From Pseudomonas lijiangensis (GTDB taxonomy: Bacteria > Pseudomonadota > Gammaproteobacteria > Pseudomonadales > Pseudomonadaceae), in contig NZ_CP076668.1 in the NCBI RefSeq assembly GCF_018968705.1, positions 1,426,001 to 1,490,000 of the forward strand: DNA of 64,000 nt, written 5' to 3'. A model generated the notes under the pieces. The model did no database searches and was not told where the DNA came from. It saw only the letters and a program-made list of their open reading frames with translations. Position numbers and translations under genes: made by a program. How positions within the stretch are numbered: the first letter of the stretch is position 1; each line of letters starts with the position of its first letter. This document shows, piece by piece, positions 26,929 through 36,368 of this stretch.

Positions 26929-28263
26929 TTACAGAACCGAAATCGGGTAGTCGACGATCAGGCGGAACTCGTTGACGTCGCCGTCGGCCTGGGCATCGTT
27001 ACCACGGTGCCATGCTTGACGGATACGGAAGGACAGGTCCTTGGCTGGGCCGGCCTGTACGACGTACTTGGCTTCGAAGTTGGTTTCGTGGTGTTTGCCG
27101 TCTTCGCCATAGATGCCTGCGTATGAGCTGCCAGTTGGAGTCTTGGTGCCGTCGATGTCATAGCCGCGCAGGTAGCGAGTCATGAAGCTCAGGCCAGGAA
27201 CGCCATAGGGAGCCATGTTCAGGTCGTAACGAACCTGCCAGGATTTCTCGTTAGGTGCGTTGAAGTCGGAGTACTGAACGGAGTTGTTCAGGAAGATTGA
27301 ATCGCCACCGCGGTTGTTGTCGCCGATACCGATATAGTCGAACGGAGTATCACCGTCGACCTTCTGGAAGGCCAGCGTTACGGTGTGTGCCGCTGCGAAG
27401 GAGTAAGCGACGGAACCCGAGGCCGTGGTGTTATTGATCGAGCCTACTTTTGCACTACCTTCATCAAGTGTGCGGTAGATATTGGCATCGAATGCCAGAG
27501 ACTGATCACCGCCCAGAGGCAATGCATAGTTCACGTTGGCGTAGTACTGGTTCCAGATGTCTTCCAATTTTGCGCCGTAGAATGCAACGCCCAGATTTTC
27601 GGTGATGGCATATTTACCACCAACAAAATCAGCGCTATTAGCCTCTACGCCAGCATAGTTCGCAAAAATTTTGCCGCTACGGTTGGTGTCATCCTGGCTG
27701 GTGCCAGAGTAGAAGTGACCGGCTTCCAGGTCCAGGCCTTTGAACTCGCTGCTTTGAAGGCTGATACCGCTGGCAGTTTGAGGAACAAGGCGGCTACCGC
27801 CAACTGCAAATACTGGGCTGGTAGGTTGCATGTCGCCGACTTTCAGCTCGGTTTTCGATACGCGGAATTTGACCGCGCCGCCGCCTTTGCCAAAGCTGTC
27901 TTCGTTGGAGCCGTCGGAGCTGGTCACCAGGTTGCCGGAGCCGGAGTATTTTTTCTGGCCGTCCAGTTTCAGGCCGAAGTAGCCGAATGCTTCGACGCCG
28001 ACACCAACGGTGCCTTGGGTGTAACCGGAGCTGTAGTTGACCCACAGACCTTGAGTCCAGTCTTTATCATCGCGACGGTTAGGGCCAGTGGTGTTTTTCT
28101 TGTCACGGTCGTAATAGTAGTTGCGCAACTTCAGGTCAAGAGTGCTGCCTTCGACAAAGCCCTTGGCTTCAGCCTGGTCACTAACAAACGGTGCTGCTGT
28201 TGCCATCTGGGCGCTGGCTGCAGTAACTGCCAGTGCGATTGCGCTCCACTTCATCACTCTCAT
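26929..28263 (-). CDS. OprD family outer membrane porin
   Basis: The 444-residue product has a signal peptide (MRVMKWSAIALAVTAASAQM, cleaved before APFVSDQ) and the OprD-family start FVEGSTLDLKLRNYYYDRD. Alternating beta-strand pattern throughout and the C-terminal ...FRLIVDYPISVL, ending in a hydrophobic residue, indicate an 18-strand barrel. OprD channels admit basic amino acids, small carboxylates or related solutes; the substrate cannot be assigned here, though the family member OprQ/OprE type is the closest guess. A ribosome binding site AAGGAG lies 8 bases before the first ATG. Proximity to proS suggests no functional tie. Confidence 0.9.
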   Translation of the reverse strand: MRVMKWSAIALAVTAASAQMATAAPFVSDQAEAKGFVEGSTLDLKLRNYYYDRDKKNTTGPNRRDDKDWTQGLWVNYSSGYTQGTVGVGVEAFGYFGLKLDGQKKYSGSGNLVTSSDGSNEDSFGKGGGAVKFRVSKTELKVGDMQPTSPVFAVGGSRLVPQTASGISLQSSEFKGLDLEAGHFYSGTSQDDTNRSGKIFANYAGVEANSADFVGGKYAITENLGVAFYGAKLEDIWNQYYANVNYALPLGGDQSLAFDANIYRTLDEGSAKVGSINNTTASGSVAYSFAAAHTVTLAFQKVDGDTPFDYIGIGDNNRGGDSIFLNNSVQYSDFNAPNEKSWQVRYDLNMAPYGVPGLSFMTRYLRGYDIDGTKTPTGSSYAGIYGEDGKHHETNFEAKYVVQAGPAKDLSFRIRQAWHRGNDAQADGDVNEFRLIVDYPISVL

Positions 28264-29181
28264 CGTGATTGCTCCTTTGGTTTTAAGAAGTTTCAGGCCG
28301 TCCCACCTGTTTTTTATCTGGGCGGCTCTTTCTTTTTTTGTCGGCGAAAATCTATATCACGCTGACCGTGGTTACGATAGTTGCAAACCTGTCTTTCCGA
28401 AATCTTTACGGCGATGTCGTTAAACGTTTCGCACAGGTCGCATGTGCATCATTCCTTATCTCGTCCTCAGCCTCGATACCCTTGAAATCTCGTATCCGGA
28501 TTGCAACAAAGCGGCTACAGAGAGGCTTCAGGGTGTGTGCTCGAAGCTGCGAGCTGTTGCTTCCCTTGGTCCTGATGCCTGTGTTTTCCGCCAGAAGCAT
28601 CGTGACCATGCTGAGGGTTAAAGCAACAAGCGTGCACAAAGTTCAAATTTTTCGAAAAAAAATGTGAAAATTCAGTTTTTACCGGGTGTTATGACCATAA
28701 CCTCATGATTTTGATCGGGTTGTCCGAGCAGATGAAAGCGATGCTGTGCAGGCTGCTGGACAGTCGTTCGAGGGGGGAGATGCAATAAAATGTTACTGCA
28801 TGCACCGGGATTTGAGTAAATCCTGTGTCAGTGCTCTGCTTGGTATACCAAAGTGTTTCTTTTTGGTGCATTGACTCGCAGCGCTGCCACAACCTGGATC
28901 CCCGTTTTCATCTGCCCATAGGGTTGGCATGACGTTGTTTCATTTTTATGTCTGTGTGTCGTTTTTTGCCGTTTTTGCGTATCGAAGGCAAGCCCGCGGG
29001 GCTGGCCGGTAAGTGATGTGGGTGGATCAAGTTGGTGCAATTGCCGGGGGCGGGTGAGCAAGTTGGTGCGCAGGCCCTGACGGTGTACTCGCCGCTTCGC
29101 GATAAAATGCATCCTGCAGGGTGAAGCGTCGCTCGATCCTGCGTATCCTGCGGGGCAGACATTCAACCTGGGAGCTTTATC
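28264..29181. other. 918-bp stretch without a convincing gene
   Basis: Frames here on both strands are short and lack coding character. The part nearest 28263 must hold the porin promoter. Two inverted repeats stand out: GTTATG-AC-CATAAC at 28688-28701 and the perfect 12-bp palindrome TTGGTATACCAA at 28840-28851, the latter of the TTGGT-nn-ACCAA form used by FCD-type GntR regulators. The region around 28635-28680 is strongly AT-rich. Confidence 0.5.
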
Positions 29182-29607
29182 GTGTTCGTTCTGGATTCAC
29201 GTCTCAAGCAGGACACCTTGCCTGTCGGCGATTTCCCGTTGTGCCGGCTGTTGCTGTCCAATGATTCCCGTTACCCATGGTTCATCCTGGTGCCGCGTCG
29301 CCCGGAGATCAGTGAAGTCTTTCAGCTTGAGGTGCAGGATCAGTTGCAGTTGTGGCAGGAAACCACCGTTCTGTCTCAAATCCTGAAGGGCGCGTTCGAC
29401 GCTGATAAACTCAATGTCGCGGCGTTGGGTAATGTTGTCAGTCAGCTTCACATGCACGTCATCGTTCGCAAGCGTGACGATGCTGCCTGGCCAGCGCCTG
29501 TATGGGGCAAACATCCGGCTCTTCCTTATACGGACGAGCAGTTCGCAGCGGTTCTCGAACGCTTGAGGCCGGTGTTGACGCAAGACTTTCGATTTGAGGG
29601 TGAATGA
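29182..29607 (+). CDS. HIT-domain protein
   Basis: The 141-residue protein has the histidine triad [13 protein letters not shown] near residue 92 and a preceding [11 protein letters not shown], characteristic of HIT nucleotide hydrolases or transferases, but the usual His-x-His-x-His is reduced to LHMHV, as in the bacterial HIT subgroup common in pseudomonads. The GTG start follows GGGAGC. It overlaps slyX by four bases, so the two are translationally coupled. Substrate unknown, probably a nucleoside phosphoramidate or dinucleotide. Confidence 0.88.
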   Translation: MFVLDSRLKQDTLPVGDFPLCRLLLSNDSRYPWFILVPRRPEISEVFQLEVQDQLQLWQETTVLSQILKGAFDADKLNVAALGNVVSQLHMHVIVRKRDDAAWPAPVWGKHPALPYTDEQFAAVLERLRPVLTQDFRFEGE

Positions 29608-29816
29608 CCATGAATCTTGAAGAGCGAGTCATGGAGCTGGAAAGCCGCCTGACCTTTCAGGAGGACACGCTTCAGGCGTTGAATGATGTGCTGGTGGTGC
29701 AGCGACGTGAGCTGGATCGTCTGCAATTGCAAATGAGCGCGATGCTCAAGCGTCAGGAAGAAATGGGCAGTCAGTTCGATACGTTCGTCGAGGACGCTCC
29801 GCCGCCTCATTACTGA
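29604..29816 (+). CDS. slyX: SlyX family protein
   Basis: The 70-residue SlyX protein is a coiled coil ([26 protein letters not shown], then Arg/Gln-rich heptads) ending in the family-typical PPPHY. Its role is unknown; in enterobacteria slyX lies near the FKBP-type isomerase slyD. ATGA overlap with the HIT gene; an ATG two codons on is a possible alternative start. Confidence 0.92.
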   Translation: MTMNLEERVMELESRLTFQEDTLQALNDVLVVQRRELDRLQLQMSAMLKRQEEMGSQFDTFVEDAPPPHY

Positions 29817-29828
29817 GGGTTGCTGCAT

Positions 29829-29867
29829 AAAAAACCGCGCTTTCCCGGAGGAAGGCGCGGTTTTTTA
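29829..29867. terminator. Bidirectional terminator slyX / cold-shock membrane gene
   Basis: AAAAACCGCGC and GCGCGGTTTTT arms around a CCGGAGG-containing loop, with A and T runs on both sides, between converging genes. Confidence 0.88.
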
Positions 29868-29881
29868 TTGGGCGGTAGAAA

Positions 29882-30472
29882 TCAGCGGCGCGGCAATGCG
29901 GCGATGACGTCTTCGGCCTGCAGGCCTTTGTCGCGGTTCATTACGGAGAACTCGACACGCTGGCCTTCGACGAGTACGCGATGACCTTCGCCGCGAATGG
30001 CGCGAAAGTGCACGAAGATATCGTCACCCGAGTCACGGGAGATGAAGCCGAAGCCCTTGGACGTGTTGAACCACTTCACGGTGCCAGTATCGCGATTGCC
30101 CAGGTCCTGGCTTTGAGGTGCTGGAGAAGGAGAGGATCTGTAGAAGCTCACTCCCAGATGCAGAGCAACGGCAGCCACAGCGACGATCAGACTGATCATG
30201 ACGGCTGGCAGGCCAGCGATTTTATCGAGTGGAACAAGCAGGGTAAGGATTTGGATGATGACAGCAAGAACAAGCAGAGCACTGACCAGATTTTGCAGGT
30301 TGTGACGCGGTCCCCGGTTCCAATAGGGGATCACTGGAGCAAGCACCAGATTGAGCAGCCCGAAGAAAGCGAGATAAAGCGCATCGGGTTGGAGCATTTC
30401 ACTACGCAGGCTGGGTATGAGGGACAACAGCAGGGCTGCTGCTCCTGTTACCAGGTGGACGATTTTCAACAT
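29882..30472 (-). CDS. Membrane protein with C-terminal cold-shock domain
   Basis: The 196-residue product combines an N-terminal part with about four membrane helices (residues 4-20, 31-50, 62-82, 88-110) with a complete C-terminal cold-shock domain (about 129-195). The RNA-binding motifs are present: [14 protein letters not shown]1 KGFGFIS at 139-145 and RNP2 DIFVHF at 151-156. The linker is Ser/Pro/Gln-rich. This architecture implies a single-stranded nucleic-acid binding domain tethered to the inner membrane. In P. aeruginosa a cold-shock gene, PA0961, occupies this spot next to dps. No good ribosome binding site is seen; MLKIVHLV is chosen as start over a GTG ten codons earlier. Confidence 0.85.
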   Translation of the reverse strand: MLKIVHLVTGAAALLLSLIPSLRSEMLQPDALYLAFFGLLNLVLAPVIPYWNRGPRHNLQNLVSALLVLAVIIQILTLLVPLDKIAGLPAVMISLIVAVAAVALHLGVSFYRSSPSPAPQSQDLGNRDTGTVKWFNTSKGFGFISRDSGDDIFVHFRAIRGEGHRVLVEGQRVEFSVMNRDKGLQAEDVIAALPRR

Positions 30473-30649
30473 TTTTAAAAAGCTCACATTAAGAAGGATC
30501 ACAAGGAAATAGCTGGTAGCGCCCGGTACGCTTCTGAAAAAGTGGAGGCGTGATGCACGAGCGATGGTCCAGCCTATGCGCTACAGCCGGATGGCAGGAT
30601 CGGTAGCGACACGCCGTGTATTTAACAGCAAAGCCGAACTCTACTCAAA

Positions 30650-30808
30650 TCAAGTACCTGTGAGGCCTCGCCGGTTTTGTTGGCGCCAGTAAAGCGTCTG
30701 CTCCAATAGCCGCTGGCGACCTTGAGCCAGAGCCTCTGGCTGGCCTTTGACGAATTCATGGAACTCGTTTTGTCGGGGCGGGGTCAGACAGGCTTGACGA
30801 ATCAGGCG
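30650..30808 (-). pseudogene. Possible gene remnant or small ORF lacking a start codon
   Basis: On the minus strand a 52-codon open frame runs RLIRQACLTPPRQ...EFHEFVKGQPEALAQ and ends QQNRRGLTGT before TGA. Composition and third-position bias look coding, but no ATG, GTG or TTG opens it and a TAG lies just before. It could be the decayed 3' end of a gene between the cold-shock gene and dps, or chance. The rest of the gap 30473-30931 shows nothing else. Confidence 0.3.
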
Positions 30809-30931
30809 CTACTTTCCTGTATGGATGTGCCTATTTGAGCGAGTGCACCAATAGAAGGCTGCGCCCGTTGGCGTCTCTTGATAAAGTAGCTCTGTTACTG
30901 CTTTCCAATCCTCATTAAAAGGGCATGAAAC

Positions 30932-31405
30932 ATGGCAATCGATATCGGTATCAGTGAAGAGGATCGCAAATCGATCGTAGACGGTCTTTCGCATCTGCTT
31001 GCGGATACTTATGTACTTTACCTCAAGACTCACAACTTTCACTGGAACGTCAGTGGGCCGATGTTTCGCACACTGCACCTGATGTTTGAAGAGCAATACA
31101 ACGAACTGGCACTGGCTGTCGACTCCATTGCCGAGCGTATTCGTGCTCTGGGCTTTCCAGCGCCAGGTACGTATTCAACTTATGCTCGTCTGTCTTCGAT
31201 CAAGGAAGAAGAAGGCGTGCCAAGTGCTGAAGATATGATCAGAAGTCTGGTTCAGGGCCAAGAGGCTGTTGTCCGCACGGCTCGTAGTCTTTTTCCTCTG
31301 CTGGATAAAGTAAGTGATGAGCCGACGGCAGACCTGCTGACCCAGCGCATGCAGGTTCACGAAAAGACTGCATGGATGTTGCGCTCGATGCTCGAGTCCC
31401 GCTGA
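30932..31405 (+). CDS. dps: Dps-family ferritin-like DNA-protection protein
   Basis: The 157-residue protein has the Dps ferroxidase signature: [44 protein letters not shown] contains the shared His and the Asp/Glu ligands that bind iron at the dimer interface. Such dodecamers oxidise and store iron using hydrogen peroxide and protect DNA; a lysine-rich DNA-binding tail is absent, so DNA binding is not certain. It is the PA0962-type Dps, located upstream of aspS as in P. aeruginosa. GGGCATGAAACATGG precedes the start; the RBS is weak. Confidence 0.9.
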   Translation: MAIDIGISEEDRKSIVDGLSHLLADTYVLYLKTHNFHWNVSGPMFRTLHLMFEEQYNELALAVDSIAERIRALGFPAPGTYSTYARLSSIKEEEGVPSAEDMIRSLVQGQEAVVRTARSLFPLLDKVSDEPTADLLTQRMQVHEKTAWMLRSMLESR

Positions 31406-31742
31406 CAGCAGGGCTCTTGCCCTTCTGCCCGGAGCGCGTTGCCGTCCCATGCAACCTGTATGGCAACGCGCTGCAGTCGAGCCTTCCTGTGTTCGATCTG
31501 ATGATACACTTGTAGCCTGTTTTTAAAAGTATAAATATTAAACGCATCGGCGAACTTTTCTTAAGTTATAGCGCTTTTGGTGTTTCCTTATTCTGTATTC
31601 TTTTGTAGTCATCTCCTACAGAAACAAGGTAATGGTTCCGCTGGATATAAGATCTTTAATCGGGCCTTATAGGAGTCGCATTTATTTATTTTTAAATGTT
31701 TCTTATCGGGATTCGAATTGATTTTTTAGAGGTGGAATAGCC
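31406..31742. other. AT-rich upstream region of the RHH gene
   Basis: No gene is seen in these 337 bp. The composition is markedly AT-rich. A TGTAG-N7-CTACA inverted repeat at 31604-31620 resembles a GacA-type upstream element (TGTAAG-N6-CTTACA) but is one base short and diverged. Confidence 0.4.
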
Positions 31743-32084
31743 ATGGTCAGAGGTGTTGAACGTGAGGTCAAAGATTTAAGCAGGCATTCGTCCATACGCA
31801 ATGATCCTTTTGTCGAGGATTTCAATATGAATCTGGCACAGCCGCATTCCAAGTCGGTGCGCCTTAACGGTCTGGCGACGTGTCTGCGTCTGGAAAAGGT
31901 CTACTGGAATATATTGTCGGCGATAGCCCGGTCCAATAACTGCTCCGTGAATGCAGTGCTTTCCTATATCGACAGGGAGGTTCATCTGCGTTACGGCGGT
32001 GTGAAGAACTTCAGCGGGCTGATCCGCGTCGTGTGTGTTGCGCACCTTTTGAAGGCTGATCGCCTTGAGCAGGTTCAAGCCTGA
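31743..32084 (+). CDS. Ribbon-helix-helix domain protein
   Basis: The 113-residue product has the RHH_4-type domain: KSVRLNGLATCLRLEKVYWNILSAIARSNNCSVNAVLSYIDREVHLRYGGVKNFSGLIRVVCVAHLL. The short strand KSVRLNG (residues about 37-43) would contact DNA as a dimer, followed by two helices. Pseudomonads carry several such small proteins of unknown regulatory role. The N-terminal 35 residues are basic and probably flexible. TTAGAGGTGG before the ATG is a strong ribosome binding site. It is a monocistronic unit between dps and aspS; targets unknown. Confidence 0.78.
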   Translation: MVRGVEREVKDLSRHSSIRNDPFVEDFNMNLAQPHSKSVRLNGLATCLRLEKVYWNILSAIARSNNCSVNAVLSYIDREVHLRYGGVKNFSGLIRVVCVAHLLKADRLEQVQA

Positions 32085-32349
32085 TATTTCTCCGGACTCG
32101 CTGCTGACGGGTCCTTTCGAGCGGTGTCGCAAGCCTGTTGCCCGGCACTAATACGAACTTATCCAGACAGGATGAGTTCGTTCGGCTGCACGGCCTCGAT
32201 TAACTCTATATAATCCTTCGCCTTGCTGACGGGCATGGCTCCGCGTGGCAGGGACTGGCTTGAACTGGATGCCGGTGCCTTGCACTATTGAGCGGCCAGG
32301 AGCGAAAGCCCCCACCGAATTTCGAATTACGAGAAGTGAACACACCATC

Positions 32350-34125
32350 ATGATGCGCAGCCATTATTGCGGCCAACTGAACGAAAGTCTGGAAGGTCAG
32401 GAAATTACCCTTTGCGGATGGGTCCACCGTCGTCGTGACCACGGAGGCGTGATCTTCCTCGATATCCGCGACCGTGAAGGCATGGCCCAGGTGGTGTTCG
32501 ATCCCGATCGTGCCGATACCTTTGCCGCTGCCGACCGTGTGCGCAGCGAATATGTCGTCAAGGTCGTCGGCAAGGTGCGTGCCCGTCCTGCCGGTGCCGT
32601 CAATGCCAACATGGCTTCCGGCGCCATCGAAGTGCTGGGCTACGAGCTGGAAGTCCTGAACGAATCCGAGACTCCGCCGTTCCCGCTGAACGAATACTCC
32701 GACGTCGGCGAAGAAACCCGCCTGCGCTATCGCTTCATCGATCTGCGTCGCCCGGAAATGGCCGAGAAGCTGCGTCTGCGCTCGCGCATCACCACCAGCA
32801 TCCGTCGCTACCTGGATGACAACGGCTTCCTGGATGTCGAGACTCCGATCCTGACTCGCGCCACGCCTGAAGGCGCTCGCGACTATCTGGTACCAAGCCG
32901 TACACACCCTGGCAGCTTCTTTGCCTTGCCGCAGTCGCCTCAGTTGTTCAAGCAATTGCTGATGGTTGCCGGCTTCGACCGTTACTACCAGATCGCCAAA
33001 TGCTTCCGTGACGAAGACCTGCGTGCCGACCGTCAGCCTGAGTTCACTCAGATCGACATCGAGACCAGCTTCCTCAGTGAAGAAGACATCATCGGCCTGA
33101 CCGAGAAGATGGTTCGTCAGCTGTTCAAGGAAGTCCTGGATCTGGAATTCGGTGAATTCCCGCACATGACTTTCGAAGAAGCCATGCGTCGCTATGGTTC
33201 CGACAAGCCTGACCTGCGCAACCCTCTGGAGCTGGTGGATGTTGCCGATCAGCTCAAGGACGTCGAGTTCAAGGTCTTCAGCGGCCCTGCCAACGATCCG
33301 AAGTGCCGGATTGCCGCATTGCGCGTTCCGGGCGGTGCAAGTATGCCGCGCAAACAGATCGACGATTACACCAAGTTCGTCAGCATCTATGGTGCCAAGG
33401 GCCTGGCGTACATCAAGGTCAACGATCGCGCCAACGGCGTTGATGGCCTGCAATCGCCCATCGTCAAGAACATCCCGGAAGCCAACCTCAATGTGATCCT
33501 CGATCGCGTTGGCGCGGTTGATGGCGATATCGTGTTCTTCGGTGCGGACAAGGCCAAGATCGTCAGCGAGGCCTTGGGCGCGCTGCGTATCAAGGTGGGT
33601 AACGACTTCAAGCTGCACACCTGCGAGTGGGCACCGATGTGGGTCGTGGACTTCCCGATGTTCGAAGAGAACGACGACGGCAGCTTCAGCGCGTTGCACC
33701 ACCCCTTCACGGCGCCGAAGTGCACCCCTGAAGAGCTGGAAGCCAACCCTGGCAAGGCGCTGTCCCGCGCTTACGACATGGTACTCAACGGTACCGAGCT
33801 GGGCGGCGGTTCGATCCGTATCCACCGCAAGGAAATGCAGCAGGCTGTATTCCGCCTGCTGGGTATCGCCGAAGACGAGCAGCAAGAGAAGTTCGGCTTC
33901 CTCCTCGACGCACTGAAATACGGCGCACCGCCTCATGGTGGCCTGGCTTTCGGTCTGGACCGTCTGGTGATGCTGATGACCGGCGCCCAGTCGATTCGTG
34001 AAGTGATTGCCTTCCCGAAAACCCAGAGCGCGGCCGATGTCATGACCCAGGCTCCTGGCGTCGTGGATGCCAAGGCTCTGCGTGAACTGCACATTCGCCT
34101 GCGCGAGCAGCAGAAGGCCGAGTGA
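32350..34125 (+). CDS. aspS: Aspartyl-tRNA synthetase (AspRS)
   Basis: AspS charges tRNA-Asp and, in organisms with GatCAB, probably tRNA-Asn as well. The 591-residue enzyme has the N-terminal OB-fold anticodon domain ([20 protein letters not shown]), class II motif 1 around [25 protein letters not shown], motif 2 [20 protein letters not shown], a GAD insertion domain and motif 3 [14 protein letters not shown]. The ATG at 32350 gives the standard length; the frame begins 35 codons earlier. In P. aeruginosa AspRS is non-discriminating, which I infer may apply here. yebC follows after 117 bp with two hairpins in between. Confidence 0.97.
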   Translation: MMRSHYCGQLNESLEGQEITLCGWVHRRRDHGGVIFLDIRDREGMAQVVFDPDRADTFAAADRVRSEYVVKVVGKVRARPAGAVNANMASGAIEVLGYELEVLNESETPPFPLNEYSDVGEETRLRYRFIDLRRPEMAEKLRLRSRITTSIRRYLDDNGFLDVETPILTRATPEGARDYLVPSRTHPGSFFALPQSPQLFKQLLMVAGFDRYYQIAKCFRDEDLRADRQPEFTQIDIETSFLSEEDIIGLTEKMVRQLFKEVLDLEFGEFPHMTFEEAMRRYGSDKPDLRNPLELVDVADQLKDVEFKVFSGPANDPKCRIAALRVPGGASMPRKQIDDYTKFVSIYGAKGLAYIKVNDRANGVDGLQSPIVKNIPEANLNVILDRVGAVDGDIVFFGADKAKIVSEALGALRIKVGNDFKLHTCEWAPMWVVDFPMFEENDDGSFSALHHPFTAPKCTPEELEANPGKALSRAYDMVLNGTELGGGSIRIHRKEMQQAVFRLLGIAEDEQQEKFGFLLDALKYGAPPHGGLAFGLDRLVMLMTGAQSIREVIAFPKTQSAADVMTQAPGVVDAKALRELHIRLREQQKAE

Positions 34126-34132
34126 TGCCGGT

Positions 34133-34209
34133 GCAGGGCGCATTTTTGATGCGCTCTGCAGTGCGCCTGTCGAGTAAAAAGCCTTTTGCCCGTGTACGCG
34201 GGTAAAAGG
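34133..34209 (+). other. Paired hairpins in the aspS-yebC gap
   Basis: Two inverted repeats lie between the genes: GCAGGGCGCAT/ATGCGCTCTGC (34133-34159) and CCTTTTGCCCG/CGGGTAAAAGG (about 34180-34208). Neither is followed by a T run, so they are more likely RNA-processing or stability structures than terminators. Confidence 0.4.
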
Positions 34210-34242
34210 TGAAGGTGTTTCAAAAAGAATCTGGAGCGAGAA

Positions 34243-34989
34243 ATGGCAGGTCATTCTAAGTGGGCGAACATCAAGCACCGCAAAGAGCGTCAGGATGCCA
34301 AGAAAGGCAAGATCTTCACCAAGTGGATTCGTGAGCTGACTGTCGCTGCCCGTCAGGGTGGTGGTGATCCAGGTTCCAACCCGCGTCTGCGTCTGGCGCT
34401 GGACAAGGCGCTTGGCGCCAACATGACCCGCGACACCATTGACCGTGCTGTTGCACGTGGCGTCGGTGCCGACGATGGCAATGATGTCGAGGAACTGGGT
34501 TACGAGGGCTACGGCCCCGGTGGCGTTGCCATCATGGTTGAAGCCATGACCGATAACCGCAACCGTACTGCCGCTGCCGTTCGTCATGCCTTCACCAAGT
34601 GTGGCGGCAACCTGGGTACTGACGGTTCCGTGGCTTATCTGTTCGACCGCAAGGGGCAGATCTCCTTTGCTGCCGGTGTCGATGAAGACGCACTGATTGA
34701 AGCGGCAATGGAGGCTGATGCCGACGATGTCGTGAGCAACGAAGATGGCTCCATCGACGTGTTCACCTCGTTCGCCGGTTTCTATGCCGTGCGTAACGCG
34801 CTGGAGGCCTCGGGTTTCAAGGCTTCTGACGCGGAAATCGTCATGTTGCCCACCACCAGTGCCGTGCTCGATCTGGAAACCGCTGAAAAGGTACTCAAGC
34901 TGATCGATATGCTTGAAGACCTGGATGACGTGCAGAACGTCTACTCCAACGCGGAAATTCCGGATGACGTTCTGGAGCAGCTTGGCTGA
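34243..34989 (+). CDS. yebC: YebC/PmpR family transcriptional regulator
   Basis: The 248-residue protein begins [27 protein letters not shown] and continues with [18 protein letters not shown], the family's conserved core, ending in acidic helices. In P. aeruginosa the orthologue PmpR represses the pqsR quorum-sensing regulator; other YebC proteins bind ribosomes or DNA, and the general role is debated. It precedes ruvC as in most Gammaproteobacteria. GAGCGAGAA gives a ribosome binding site. Confidence 0.94.
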   Translation: MAGHSKWANIKHRKERQDAKKGKIFTKWIRELTVAARQGGGDPGSNPRLRLALDKALGANMTRDTIDRAVARGVGADDGNDVEELGYEGYGPGGVAIMVEAMTDNRNRTAAAVRHAFTKCGGNLGTDGSVAYLFDRKGQISFAAGVDEDALIEAAMEADADDVVSNEDGSIDVFTSFAGFYAVRNALEASGFKASDAEIVMLPTTSAVLDLETAEKVLKLIDMLEDLDDVQNVYSNAEIPDDVLEQLG

Positions 34990-35119
34990 TTGCAGGTTGT
35001 TTCGCTGTACATTGGAGGCCGGAGGCAGGAAGCGGTGATGATCACGCCGCTATCGGCCTCCGGCTTCTGCCTTTATGCTGCATCAATTGTTTTGCGTTAC
35101 TTTTCAAGTTGCGGGCGTT

Positions 35120-35644
35120 ATGACTCTTATTCTTGGCATCGACCCCGGTTCGCGAATCACCGGTTATGGCGTTGTACGTGATACCGGGCGCGGCTGTGTC
35201 TATGTGGCTTCGGGTTGCATTCGCACGGGAGCCGGTGAGCTTCAGGAGCGGCTGCAGATTGTGTTTCGCGGTGTGCGTGAAGTCATCCAGACTCATGGTC
35301 CTGTCACCATGGGGATCGAAAAGGTTTTCATGGCGCGCAATGCCGATTCTGCGCTGAAACTGGGCCAGGCCCGGGGCGCGGCCATTGTGGCGGGTGCCGA
35401 GGAAGGGCTGGAGATTGCCGAATACACGGCCACTCAGGTCAAGCAGGCGGTTGCCGGCACCGGTGGTGCCAACAAGGAGCAGGTGATGATGATGGTCATG
35501 CATTTGCTCAAGCTGACCCAGAAACCCCAGATCGACGCCTCCGATGCGCTGGCCATCGCGCTGTGTCATGCGCACACGCGTTCAAGCCTCATTCCCCATG
35601 GTCTGGGGACTGCACGCAGTCGTGGTGGTCGGTTGCGTCTCTGA
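35120..35644 (+). CDS. ruvC: Holliday junction resolvase RuvC
   Basis: RuvC cuts Holliday junctions symmetrically. The 174-residue protein has the catalytic acidic residues in [17 protein letters not shown] (Asp near residue 8), [11 protein letters not shown] (Glu), and [16 protein letters not shown] (Asp-x-x-Asp at the C-terminal side), and [10 protein letters not shown] in the DNA-binding part. MTLILGID at 35120 is taken as start because it aligns with the family; 15 further codons are open upstream. A GC-rich hairpin lies in the yebC-ruvC gap (about 35015-35073). Confidence 0.95.
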   Translation: MTLILGIDPGSRITGYGVVRDTGRGCVYVASGCIRTGAGELQERLQIVFRGVREVIQTHGPVTMGIEKVFMARNADSALKLGQARGAAIVAGAEEGLEIAEYTATQVKQAVAGTGGANKEQVMMMVMHLLKLTQKPQIDASDALAIALCHAHTRSSLIPHGLGTARSRGGRLRL

Positions 35645-35759
35645 CTGCATCATCCGCATGCATATTTTTGCTTGCAGGTCTGGCTACTCCTGTGATGATG
35701 GTGTTCATATTTTTTGCACTGGCGACGCCAGCGATGGGCAACACGAAAGGATCTGATAC

Positions 35760-36368
35760 GTGATTGGACGTTTACGTGGCTTTCTCGCCGAGAAGCAGCC
35801 ACCGCATCTGGTACTGGACGTCAATGGCGTCGGCTATGAGCTGGAAGTACCCATGACAACGCTTTATCGTTTGCCGCATGTCGGTGAGCCGGTGACTTTG
35901 CATACCCATCTGGTGGTTCGCGAAGATGCGCATCTGCTCTATGGTTTTTACGAGAAGCGCGAGCGTGAGCTGTTTCGTGAGCTGATTCGCCTCAATGGCG
36001 TCGGCCCGAAACTGGCGCTGGCGCTGATGTCGGGCCTTGAGGTCGATGAACTGGTGCGTTGCGTCCAGGCGCAGGATACTTCGGCCTTGACCCGGATTCC
36101 GGGGGTCGGGAAGAAGACCGCCGAGCGTCTGCTGGTCGAGCTCAAGGACCGCTTCAAGGCCTGGGAAGCATTGCCGGGCACGTTTGCGCTGGTTTCCGAT
36201 GGCCCGAATCAGGCCGAACCTGTGGCATCTGCCGAGTCCGATGCGGTCAGCGCGCTGATTTCTCTGGGCTACAAACCTCAAGAGGCGAGCAAGGCCGTCT
36301 CCGCGATCAAGGAAAAAGGCTTGAGCAGTGCAGATCTGATCCGACGTGCTTTGAAGGGGATGGCGTAA
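35760..36368 (+). CDS. ruvA: Holliday junction branch migration protein RuvA
   Basis: RuvA binds the four-way junction as a tetramer and loads RuvB. The 202-residue protein has the N-terminal OB-fold ([31 protein letters not shown]), two helix-hairpin-helix segments ([21 protein letters not shown] and [22 protein letters not shown]) and the RuvB-contacting C-terminal domain ([19 protein letters not shown]). GTG start at 35760 after GAAAGGATCTGATAC. ruvB begins immediately after its stop. Confidence 0.96.
   Translation: MIGRLRGFLAEKQPPHLVLDVNGVGYELEVPMTTLYRLPHVGEPVTLHTHLVVREDAHLLYGFYEKRERELFRELIRLNGVGPKLALALMSGLEVDELVRCVQAQDTSALTRIPGVGKKTAERLLVELKDRFKAWEALPGTFALVSDGPNQAEPVASAESDAVSALISLGYKPQEASKAVSAIKEKGLSSADLIRRALKGMA

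Noticed and set aside
28828..29166. 112-codon minus-strand frame in the gene-free region upstream of the HIT gene
   Set aside because: Low-complexity amino acid mix (Arg/Thr/Gln/His-rich) typical of a non-coding frame, overlapping the HIT upstream region and the palindrome.
32206..34587. 793-codon minus-strand frame opposite aspS and yebC
   Set aside because: Antisense shadow of two well-identified genes; His/Gln-rich composition is characteristic of such shadows.
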